DNA of 7,208 nt from DATLYF01 sp035575095. GTDB lineage: Bacteria; Pseudomonadota; Gammaproteobacteria; Competibacterales; Competibacteraceae. Of the stretch, positions 1-6,167 are shown one piece after another. Position 1 is the stretch's first letter. Each line of letters starts with the position of its first letter. The notes under the pieces are model-generated. The model searched no databases. It saw nothing but the letters and a program-made list of their open reading frames with translations, and was not told the DNA's origin. The stretch lies in contig DATLYF010000016.1 in the NCBI GenBank assembly GCA_035575095.1, positions 1 to 7,208 on the forward strand. Reading direction: 5' to 3'. Made by a program: the position numbers and the translations under genes.

Positions 1-2120
1 AGAACTCCACCCACTTCAGCCGGCTCTATTCCTGGCTGCTGCTGGCCGGGGGCGGCGGCCTGCTGCTGCTGCTCGGGCTCATCGTCGGCAACCTGCGGCG
101 GCTGCTGCGGCACTATCGCGCCCGTAGCCCGGGGGCGCGGCTGACTCTGCGCCTGGCGGTGCTGTTCATGGTCATCGCCATGGCGCCGCTGGGCATCGTC
201 TACTATTTCTCCCTGCAGTTCCTGCAGCGCGGCATCGACAGCTGGTTCGACGTGGCGGTCGAGGAGGGCCTGGACGATGCTCTGGAACTGGGCCGCAGCG
301 CCCTGGACCTGCGCATGCGTGATGCCCTCAAGCTCACTGCGCGCATGGCCGAGACCCTGGCCAACGTCAGCGAGGGCCTGGCGCCGCTGGCCCTGGACGA
401 GCTGCGCGCCGACGCCAGCGCCAGTGAGCTGACCCTGATCACTCACGGCGGCCGCATCCTCGGCGCCGCCAGCAGCGAATCCCTGGAGATCCTGCCCGAG
501 CTGCCGCCGGAGCCGGTGTTGATGTACGTACGCCAGGGCCACGACTATGTCAGCCTCGACCCGGCGACCAGCGAGGGGCTGCAGATCCGCGCCGTGGTGC
601 GGGTACCGCAGCGCAGCCCGCTGGATCAGCCGAAGCTGTTGCAGGCCCTATATCCGGTGCCGGAACGCTGGAGCCGTCTGGCCGACAGCACCCAGTCGGC
701 TTTCGAGCGCTACAAGCAGCTGGTGTTCCTGCGTGGACCGCTGAAGACCAGCTTCATCGTCACCCTGTCGCTGGTGCTGGCCTTCAGCGTGCTGGTGGCG
801 TTCTGGACCGCGCTGTTCATGGCCCGCCGGCTGGTGGCGCCGATCCGTGATCTGGCCGAAGGCACCCGGGCGGTGGCCGCCGGCGAGTACGACAAGCAAC
901 TGCCCATGTCCAGCAACGACGAGCTGGGCTTTCTGGTCAACTCCTTCAACCAAATGACCCGCAGCCTGGCCCAGGCCCGCGATGCCGCCCAGCACAGCCA
1001 GGCCCTGGTGGAGCGCCAGCGCGCCTATCTGGAGGCGGTGCTGTCACGGCTGTCCTCGGGAGTGCTGACCCTCGACCACGACGGCCGGCTGCGCACCTGC
1101 AATGCCGCCGCAGCGCAGATCCTCGGCATCGAGCTGGCGCCGCTGCTCGGCCAGGACGTGCTGCACCGCGAGGCCGAAGACATGCTGGGGGTGCTGATGC
1201 GCGAACTGCGTCCGCTGCTGCTCGGTGAGGAGCGCGACTGGCGCCGCGAGATCACCCAGTTCGGCGCCTCCGGGCGGCAGGTGCTGATGTGCCGCGGCAG
1301 CTCGCTGTCCGACACCTTGGGGTTGAAGGGCGGCTATGTCATCGTCTTCGATGACATCACCAACCTGGTGCAGGCCGAGCGCGACGCTGCCTGGGGCGAG
1401 GTGGCACGGCGCCTGGCCCACGAGATCAAGAATCCGCTTACCCCGATCCAGCTCGCCGCCGAGCGCATCCGCCACAAATACCTGAAGATCCTGGGCGAGG
1501 ACGAGGGCCGGGTGCTTGAGCGCGGCACCCACACCATCATCCAGCAGGTGCAGGCGATGAAGGAAATGGTGGATGCCTTCAATCAGTACGCGCGTCCGCC
1601 GCAACTGAAACTGGCGCCACTGGACCTCAACGAGTTCATCACCGAGGTCATGTACCTGTACCGGGACTATCCGGCCGGGGTAGAGATCCAGCTCGATCTC
1701 GAGCCGCGTCGGCCGGTGATCATGGGCGACCAGGGGCGGCTGCGCCAGCTCGTCCATAATCTGGTCAAGAACGCCCTGGAGGCGATCAAGGACGGTCACG
1801 GCTCGCAGATCCTCGTCAGCACCCGGTGCGGCCAGGAGGCCGGAGCCGAATACGTGGAGCTCAGTTTCCGCGACGACGGCCCCGGATTCCCGGAGAGCGT
1901 GACGGGTAACCTGTTCGAGCCCTACGTGACTACCAAACCCAAGGGGACGGGACTAGGATTAGCCATTGTCAAGAAAATCGTGGACGAGCACGGCGGCCTG
2001 ATCCAGCTGCACTCTCCCGCCGAGGGCGGCGCCCAGGTGCTGATCCGCATCCCGCTGCGGTCGGCCGCTCCAGCGGTAGGAGCGGCGAGCGTGCTGTCCG
2101 CCCATGAGGAGGCTGGATGA
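1..2120 (+). CDS. ntrY: NtrY-type membrane sensor histidine kinase (5' partial)
   Basis: This is the sensor kinase of the NtrY/NtrX two-component system, sited in the inner membrane, which autophosphorylates on histidine and passes the phosphate to NtrX. The frame is open from base 3, so the gene begins before the window; the GTG at 159 lies inside a membrane segment and is not the start. The 705 codons seen (numbered from base 3) give: a membrane segment at about 11-30, a second at 47-72, an extracytoplasmic sensor region of about 175 residues without cysteines, a membrane segment at 251-274, HAMP at 275-325, PAS at about 340-458, and HisKA with the phosphorylated His473 in HEIKNPLTPIQ. The ATPase domain has N-box Asn590, G1 DDGPG (624-628) and G2 GTGLGL (648-653). 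All catalytic motifs are intact. NtrY proteins usually run to a little over 700 residues, so only a few dozen N-terminal residues should be missing. It overlaps ntrX by four bases. Family assignment is firm; the signal sensed is unknown. Confidence 0.93.
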   Translation, partial: NSTHFSRLYSWLLLAGGGGLLLLLGLIVGNLRRLLRHYRARSPGARLTLRLAVLFMVIAMAPLGIVYYFSLQFLQRGIDSWFDVAVEEGLDDALELGRSALDLRMRDALKLTARMAETLANVSEGLAPLALDELRADASASELTLITHGGRILGAASSESLEILPELPPEPVLMYVRQGHDYVSLDPATSEGLQIRAVVRVPQRSPLDQPKLLQALYPVPERWSRLADSTQSAFERYKQLVFLRGPLKTSFIVTLSLVLAFSVLVAFWTALFMARRLVAPIRDLAEGTRAVAAGEYDKQLPMSSNDELGFLVNSFNQMTRSLAQARDAAQHSQALVERQRAYLEAVLSRLSSGVLTLDHDGRLRTCNAAAAQILGIELAPLLGQDVLHREAEDMLGVLMRELRPLLLGEERDWRREITQFGASGRQVLMCRGSSLSDTLGLKGGYVIVFDDITNLVQAERDAAWGEVARRLAHEIKNPLTPIQLAAERIRHKYLKILGEDEGRVLERGTHTIIQQVQAMKEMVDAFNQYARPPQLKLAPLDLNEFITEVMYLYRDYPAGVEIQLDLEPRRPVIMGDQGRLRQLVHNLVKNALEAIKDGHGSQILVSTRCGQEAGAEYVELSFRDDGPGFPESVTGNLFEPYVTTKPKGTGLGLAIVKKIVDEHGGLIQLHSPAEGGAQVLIRIPLRSAAPAVGAASVLSAHEEAG
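2106..2112 (+). promoter_or_regulatory. Ribosome binding site of ntrX inside the ntrY 3' end
   Basis: GAGGAGG lies four bases before the ATG at 2117, within the last codons of ntrY. With the ATGA stop/start overlap it fixes the ntrX start and points to translational coupling of kinase and regulator. An upstream ATG at 2104 is in another frame and is not used. Confidence 0.75.
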
Positions 2121-3490
2121 GCGCATACCATATCCTGGTCGTGGACGACGAGCCGGACATCCGCGACCTGGTCAAGGAGATCCTGGAGGACGAGGGATAC
2201 GAGGTGAGCACGGCCGAGAGCGGCGCCGCCGCCCAGGAAGCCCGCCGCGCCCGCCGCCCCGACCTGATCCTGCTGGACATCTGGATGCCGGACATCGATG
2301 GCATAAGCCTGCTCAAGGAATGGAGCGAGGGCGACCATCTGCCCTGCCCGGTGATCATGATGTCCGGTCATGGCACCGTGGAGACGGCGGTGGAGGCCAC
2401 CCGCCTGGGTGCCTACGACTTCATCGAGAAGCCGCTGTCCATGGCCAAGCTGCTGCTCACCGTAGAGCGCGCCCTGGAGGCGGACAAGCTGGCGCGGGAG
2501 AACCTGGGGCTGAAGCGTCAGGCGCGCCCGGTCACCGAGCCCATCGGGCGTAGCGAGGTGGTGCACAAGCTCAAGGCGCAGATCCTCAAGGTGGCCCAGC
2601 ACGACACGCCGGTGCTGCTGATCGGCGAGCCCGGCACCGGCAAGGAGATCTACGCCCGTTACCTGCATGCCAACAGCCCGCGCCGCAACGGCCCCTTCGT
2701 CGACGTCGGCGTAGGTTCCATCGCCCGCGAGAATTCGGCCCTGGAGTTGTTCGGCTCGGAATCCGGCGACAAGGTCGTCTACGGCCGCCTGGAGCAGGCC
2801 AGCGGCGGCACCCTGTTCCTTGACGAGCTGGCGGACATGGACCTGGAGGCGCAGGTGAAGCTGGCCGGCGCCCTGGAGAACGGTTCCTTTTTGCGCATCG
2901 GCGGCAAGGAGCCGGTGCGCGTCGACATGCGCGTGGTCGCCGCCACCCACCGCGACCTGGAGCACGAAGTCGCCGAGGGCCGCTTCCGCGAGGACCTCTA
3001 TTACCAGCTCAACGTGGTGCCGATTCGTCTGCCGCCGCTGCGTGAACATCTGGAGGACGTGCCGGAGCTGCTCAACTTTTACGTCAACTACTTCGTCGAT
3101 CAGGAGGGGCTGCCCTACCGCCACTTCACCACCGCTGCCCAGAATCGGCTGCGCAACTACAACTGGCCGGGCAACATCCGGGAGCTGAAGAACATGGTGC
3201 AGCGCCTGCTGATTCTCGGCAGCGGCGAGGAAATCACCCTGGAGGAGGTGGAGTCCACCCTCAGCAGCTTGCCGGTGCACCGCCCGCGCGAGGTCGGCAA
3301 CATCCCGTTGGATCTGCCGCTGCGCGAGGCCCGCGAGCAATTCGAGCGCGCCTATCTGCTGCAGCAGTTTCGCGAGTGCGACGGCAACGTGGCGCGACTG
3401 GCGGAGCGGGTGGGTATGGAGCGCACCAACCTCTACCGCAAGCTGCGCACGCTGGGCATCGACCCGAAGAAGGCCCTCGACGAGAGCTGA
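2117..3490 (+). CDS. ntrX: NtrX-type response regulator, AAA+ and Fis-type HTH, no GAFTGA loop
   Basis: This is the cytoplasmic response regulator partner of NtrY, 457 residues. The receiver domain (about 1-120) has acidic pocket D10/D11, phosphoacceptor D54 in LLDIWMPD, and the conserved Lys in EKPL. The AAA+ ATPase domain (about 143-376) has Walker A GEPGTGKE (170-177) and Walker B FLDE (234-237). The C-terminal Fis-like helix-turn-helix is at about 423-448 (GNVARLAERVG...NLYRKL). In NtrC-type activators the motif ELFG is followed by a loop carrying GAFTGA that contacts sigma-54; here ELFG (210-213) runs into SESGDKVVYGRLEQA and GAFTGA is absent. The second arginine-finger position is also Gln297 (LYYQLN), while Arg291 is kept. 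Absence of GAFTGA is, as far as I know, usual in NtrX, which separates it from NtrC. It therefore probably regulates sigma-70-type promoters, or represses, by DNA binding (inference). The ATGA overlap with ntrY supports co-expression; trkA follows 31 bases later. Confidence 0.93.
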   Translation: MSAYHILVVDDEPDIRDLVKEILEDEGYEVSTAESGAAAQEARRARRPDLILLDIWMPDIDGISLLKEWSEGDHLPCPVIMMSGHGTVETAVEATRLGAYDFIEKPLSMAKLLLTVERALEADKLARENLGLKRQARPVTEPIGRSEVVHKLKAQILKVAQHDTPVLLIGEPGTGKEIYARYLHANSPRRNGPFVDVGVGSIARENSALELFGSESGDKVVYGRLEQASGGTLFLDELADMDLEAQVKLAGALENGSFLRIGGKEPVRVDMRVVAATHRDLEHEVAEGRFREDLYYQLNVVPIRLPPLREHLEDVPELLNFYVNYFVDQEGLPYRHFTTAAQNRLRNYNWPGNIRELKNMVQRLLILGSGEEITLEEVESTLSSLPVHRPREVGNIPLDLPLREAREQFERAYLLQQFRECDGNVARLAERVGMERTNLYRKLRTLGIDPKKALDES

Positions 3491-3521
3491 GCGCTGGCCC
3501 TTCCATTTCTGCACCTGAACC

Positions 3522-4898
3522 ATGAAGATCCTCATACTCGGCGCCGGTCAAGTGGGCTCCTCGGTGGCCCACAATCTGGCCAGCGAGGCCAACGACGTCA
3601 CCGTGGTCGATCTCAACGGCGAACTGCTGGCCGAGCTGCAGGACCGCCTGGACATCCGCACCGTCACCGGCAACGCCTCCTATCCCGAGGTATTGACGCG
3701 CGCCGGAGGGGCGGATGCCGACCTGGTCATCGCGCTCACCAGCAGCGACGAGGTCAACATGGTGGCCTGCCAGGTAGCGCACATCCTGTTCAACACGCCC
3801 ACCAAGATCGCTCGGGTGCGCAGCGCCGACTATCTCAACCGTCCCGAGCTGTTCAGCCCCGAGGGGCTGAACATCGATGTGCTGATCAGCCCCGAGCAAC
3901 TGGTCACCGACTACATCCGGCGCATCATCGAGCAGCCCGGGGCGCTGCAAGTGCTGGACTTCGCCGACGGTCGGGTGCGCTTGGTGGGTGTCAAGGCCTA
4001 TTACGGCGGCGCCCTGGTCGGTCACGCGCTGAAGACTCTGCCCAGCCACATGCCCGGCATCGATACGCGGGTGGCGGCCATCTTCCGCGAGGGCAGAGCC
4101 ATCATCCCCGAGGGCGATACCGTCATCCAGGCCGACGACGAGGTGTTCTTCATCGCCGCACGCAACCACATCCGCGCCGTGATGAGCGAACTGCGCAAGC
4201 TGGACAGGCCGGTCAAACGGCTGATCCTGGCCGGCGGCGGCAACATCGGCACGCGTCTGGCCAAGGCGCTGGAACAGCAGCTGCAGGTCAAGCTCATCGA
4301 GCGCAATCCGCTGGTGGCGCGGCGCGTCTCGGCCCAGCTCGCGCGCACCATCGTCCTGCAGGGCGATGCTGCCGACGAGGACCTTCTGCTCGAGGAGAAC
4401 ATCGAGAACACCGATGTGTTCTGCGCCGTGACCAATGACGACGAGGCCAATATCCTCTCCGCCCTGCTGGCCAAGCGCCTCGGGGCGCGTAAGGTGATGG
4501 CGTTGATCAACCGGCCTTCCTACGTCGATCTGGTGGAGGCCTCGGGCCAGATCGACGTGGCCATCTCACCGCAGCAGGCTACCATCGGCAGTCTGCTCAC
4601 CCACGTGCGGCGCGGTGACGTGGCCAAGGTGCATGCCCTGCGCCGCGGCGCGGCCGAGGCCATCGAGGCTATCGCCCACGGCGACTACAAGACATCCAAG
4701 GTGGTGGGGCGGCGCGTCGAGGAGATCAAGCTGCCCCCCGGCACCACCATCGCCGCTTTGGTGCGCGGCGACGAGGTGGTGATCTGTCACCACGACACCC
4801 TGATCGAGGCCGAGGACCACGTCATCCTGTTCCTCACCGACAAGCGCCGCATCACCGAGGTAGAGCGGCTGTTCCAGGTCGGCGTGACCTTCATCTGA
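3522..4898 (+). CDS. trkA: Trk potassium uptake system, NAD-binding peripheral subunit TrkA
   Basis: TrkA is the cytosolic regulatory subunit that sits under the TrkH/TrkG channel and gates potassium uptake in response to bound nucleotides. The 458-residue length equals that of the E. coli protein as I recall it, and long stretches match, such as TSSDEVNMVACQVA, the ISPQQATI motif and LPPGTTI. Two tandem RCK modules are visible: a first Rossmann fold with GAGQVG at 7-12 and an acidic strand end (VVDLN), its TrkA-C lobe near 145-220, a second Rossmann fold with GGGNIG at 238-243, and a second TrkA-C lobe at about 372-453. No residue of the nucleotide-binding motifs looks lost. The ATG at 3522 gives the expected MKILILGAGQVG N-terminus, although no good Shine-Dalgarno sequence precedes it; the 31-base gap after ntrX shows no promoter or terminator. 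It is followed eight bases later by the cysteine-rich gene, which separates it from trkH. Confidence 0.98.
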   Translation: MKILILGAGQVGSSVAHNLASEANDVTVVDLNGELLAELQDRLDIRTVTGNASYPEVLTRAGGADADLVIALTSSDEVNMVACQVAHILFNTPTKIARVRSADYLNRPELFSPEGLNIDVLISPEQLVTDYIRRIIEQPGALQVLDFADGRVRLVGVKAYYGGALVGHALKTLPSHMPGIDTRVAAIFREGRAIIPEGDTVIQADDEVFFIAARNHIRAVMSELRKLDRPVKRLILAGGGNIGTRLAKALEQQLQVKLIERNPLVARRVSAQLARTIVLQGDAADEDLLLEENIENTDVFCAVTNDDEANILSALLAKRLGARKVMALINRPSYVDLVEASGQIDVAISPQQATIGSLLTHVRRGDVAKVHALRRGAAEAIEAIAHGDYKTSKVVGRRVEEIKLPPGTTIAALVRGDEVVICHHDTLIEAEDHVILFLTDKRRITEVERLFQVGVTFI

Positions 4899-4900
4899 GG
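4897..4900 (+). promoter_or_regulatory. Ribosome binding site of the cysteine-rich gene, overlapping the trkA stop
   Basis: GAGG overlaps the TGA stop of trkA (4896-4898) and stands six bases before the ATG at 4907. The short, plausible site supports this ATG over the in-frame internal ATG at residue 20, which would remove most of the hydrophobic N-terminus. Confidence 0.55.
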
Positions 4901-4906
4901 CCGACC

Positions 4907-6100
4907 ATGAGCGGGCATATCCGGCGCCGGGCCTGGCCCTGGCTGAGCGCGCTGCTGCTGGCGATGGCCGGACTGGGGCTGGAGCGCTGGCTGGGCACAT
5001 CCCAGGCGCTGCCGCTGCCCTGGCTGAGCGGGCGCGAGATGATGTGCGCCGAGCAAGCGGCTCACTACGCCGTCGACGACCGCCTGCAGACGCTGGCGCT
5101 CGATGCCCGTGCCCGCTGGCTGCTGCGCGACCAGAACGACTCGCTGGTGCAGCAGCGCAAGGCGCTGTTCCGCCGCTTGCTGCCCGACCATCGCGGGCGG
5201 CCGCGAGCGCTCTACGAGAGCTTCGTGCCGCAGATCGGCGTTAACGGCATCCTCGACGTGCTCGAAGAGCAGGCCTGCCATGCCGAGGGCCACGACCTCG
5301 GGCGGGTGATCTACGCCACACTCGGCGAGCTGGAGCCGGCCTTCCAGCTGTGCGGCAACCGCTGCACTTCGGGCTGCATGCACGGCGTACTGATGGGGCT
5401 GTTCACCCAGGACGGCAACGACCACCTCACCCTGGAGCAGGCCCAGGCGCGCATCGACAGCGTCTGCCGCGACCCGGCCATCGTCGCCGCCGGTGGCGAG
5501 GGCAGCTGTGTGCACGGTGTCGGCCATGCCGTCACCGTGCTGGCCAACTACGATATGGCCACGGCCATTGCTCAGTGCCAGCGCTTCGCCAGTCGTCCCT
5601 TCCAGTATTTCTGCGCCACTGGCGCCTACATGGAGTTCTTCGGCGATGGCAGCCAGCCCGAGCCCGGCGCCGACTCGCCCTACGCGCCCTGCGACCGCGA
5701 GGCCGCTTTCCCCGCCGCCTGCTACCGCTACAAGATGCGCTTCAATGCCATGCGCCTGGCGGCGCGCGGCCACGCCGTGGACGATCTGGCCGAACTGTGT
5801 CGGCCACTACCCCCGCTCCAGCGGCACGGCTGCTTCCATGGTCTGGGCGATGCGCTGCGTCCGCTGGTGATGGCGCAGCCGCCGCTGCTGGCCGAGGTTT
5901 GCCGCCACGGCGAGGCGGCCGACCGGCGCATGTGCATCGAGGGCGTGGTGGAGAAGGCCGCCGATTTCGATCCAGCGCTGGGCGCGCGCATCTGCCAGGG
6001 ATTCAGCGGAGCGGCACAGGATCGTCAGGCGTGCTTCGCCGCAGCGCACCAGCGCATGTACAGCCTGGACAAGGACTACAGTCTGTATTTCATGCCTTGA
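4907..6100 (+). CDS. Cysteine-rich repeat protein of unknown function, membrane-anchored or exported
   Basis: I do not recognise a named family for this 397-residue protein. It begins with a basic stretch (HIRRR) and a hydrophobic segment at about 9-26, which fits an uncleaved membrane anchor or Sec signal with the rest outside the cytoplasm; no clear AxA cleavage site is seen. It holds 17 cysteines: 47, 124, 149, 153, 157, 187, 201, 224, 236, 262, 272, 298, 309, 332, 343, 363, 376. Most are in pairs spaced 8-14 residues, and the second Cys often starts a motif like CVHGVGHA (201), CMHGVLMG (157) or CFHGLGDA (309). The motif recurs about every 35 residues, suggesting two-helix repeats held by disulfides, comparable in architecture to Sel1-like Hcp proteins but different in motif (inference). 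There is no CXXCH haem site. Codon use matches the neighbours, with strong third-position G/C, and it sits 8 bases after trkA and 67 before trkH, so it is probably co-transcribed. A role linked to potassium uptake is only suggested by position. Confidence 0.9.
   Translation: MSGHIRRRAWPWLSALLLAMAGLGLERWLGTSQALPLPWLSGREMMCAEQAAHYAVDDRLQTLALDARARWLLRDQNDSLVQQRKALFRRLLPDHRGRPRALYESFVPQIGVNGILDVLEEQACHAEGHDLGRVIYATLGELEPAFQLCGNRCTSGCMHGVLMGLFTQDGNDHLTLEQAQARIDSVCRDPAIVAAGGEGSCVHGVGHAVTVLANYDMATAIAQCQRFASRPFQYFCATGAYMEFFGDGSQPEPGADSPYAPCDREAAFPAACYRYKMRFNAMRLAARGHAVDDLAELCRPLPPLQRHGCFHGLGDALRPLVMAQPPLLAEVCRHGEAADRRMCIEGVVEKAADFDPALGARICQGFSGAAQDRQACFAAAHQRMYSLDKDYSLYFMP
5276..6034 (+). repeat. Degenerate protein-level tandem repeat with paired cysteines
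   Basis: Within the cysteine-rich protein, cysteines that open a C-x2-G-like motif lie at residues 124, 157, 201, 236, 272, 309, 343 and 376, giving spacings of 33, 44, 35, 36, 37, 34 and 33. From the second unit on, each is preceded by a partner cysteine (149, 187, 224, 262, 298, 332, 363) that ends a predicted helix rich in Ala/Leu, for example VDDLAELC or PPLLAEVC. The repeat is visible only in protein; the DNA of the units is too diverged to be a recent tandem duplication. The last unit is degenerate (CFAAAHQRM) and the 272 unit lacks the Gly (CYRYKMRF). Confidence 0.75.
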
Positions 6101-6153
6101 ACTGGCCAGCGCCGGGCAGTGCCAGCCCGCGCCTGCTACAACAAGACCAAGAA

Positions 6154-6165
6154 AAGGGGGCGGAG
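6154..6165 (+). promoter_or_regulatory. Probable ribosome binding site of trkH
   Basis: A purine-rich run, AAGGGGG at 6154-6160 followed by GGAG at 6162-6165, precedes the ATG at 6168. AAGGGGG stands seven bases from the start; GGAG is only two bases away and probably too close to act alone. The rest of the 67-base gap (6101-6167) shows no clear promoter and no hairpin followed by a T run. Confidence 0.5.
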
Positions 6166-6167
6166 TC

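Noticed and set aside
159..2120. GTG at 159 as the start of the kinase gene
   Set aside because: The frame is open to the window edge and bases 3-158 encode a hydrophobic segment followed by a basic linker typical of NtrY; starting at 159 would cut into a membrane helix.
1922..3535. 537-codon open frame on the minus strand, antisense to ntrX
   Set aside because: It mirrors the coding frame of a clearly real gene in GC-rich DNA. Its product is rich in His, Gln, Val, Leu and Ala without recognisable domains, and it has no partner context.
4907..4984. Twin-arginine export signal at the N-terminus of the cysteine-rich protein
   Set aside because: There are consecutive arginines before the hydrophobic stretch, but the flanking residues do not fit the S/T-R-R-x-F-L-K consensus. 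A Sec signal or anchor explains it as well.
5363..5385. c-type haem binding site in the cysteine-rich protein
   Set aside because: The closest sequence is C-x3-C-x-H (153-159), not CXXCH, and no CXXCH occurs elsewhere in the protein.
4787..5773. 328-codon minus-strand open frame opposite the cysteine-rich gene
   Set aside because: Low-complexity Ala/Gly/His-rich product typical of antisense frames. The plus-strand gene has an ordered cysteine periodicity and fits the operon.
6102..6125. Inverted repeat CTGGC...GCCAG after the cysteine-rich gene as a terminator
   Set aside because: The stem is five base pairs with a 14-base loop and no T run follows; the next gene starts 43 bases on in the same direction. 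It does not qualify as an intrinsic terminator.
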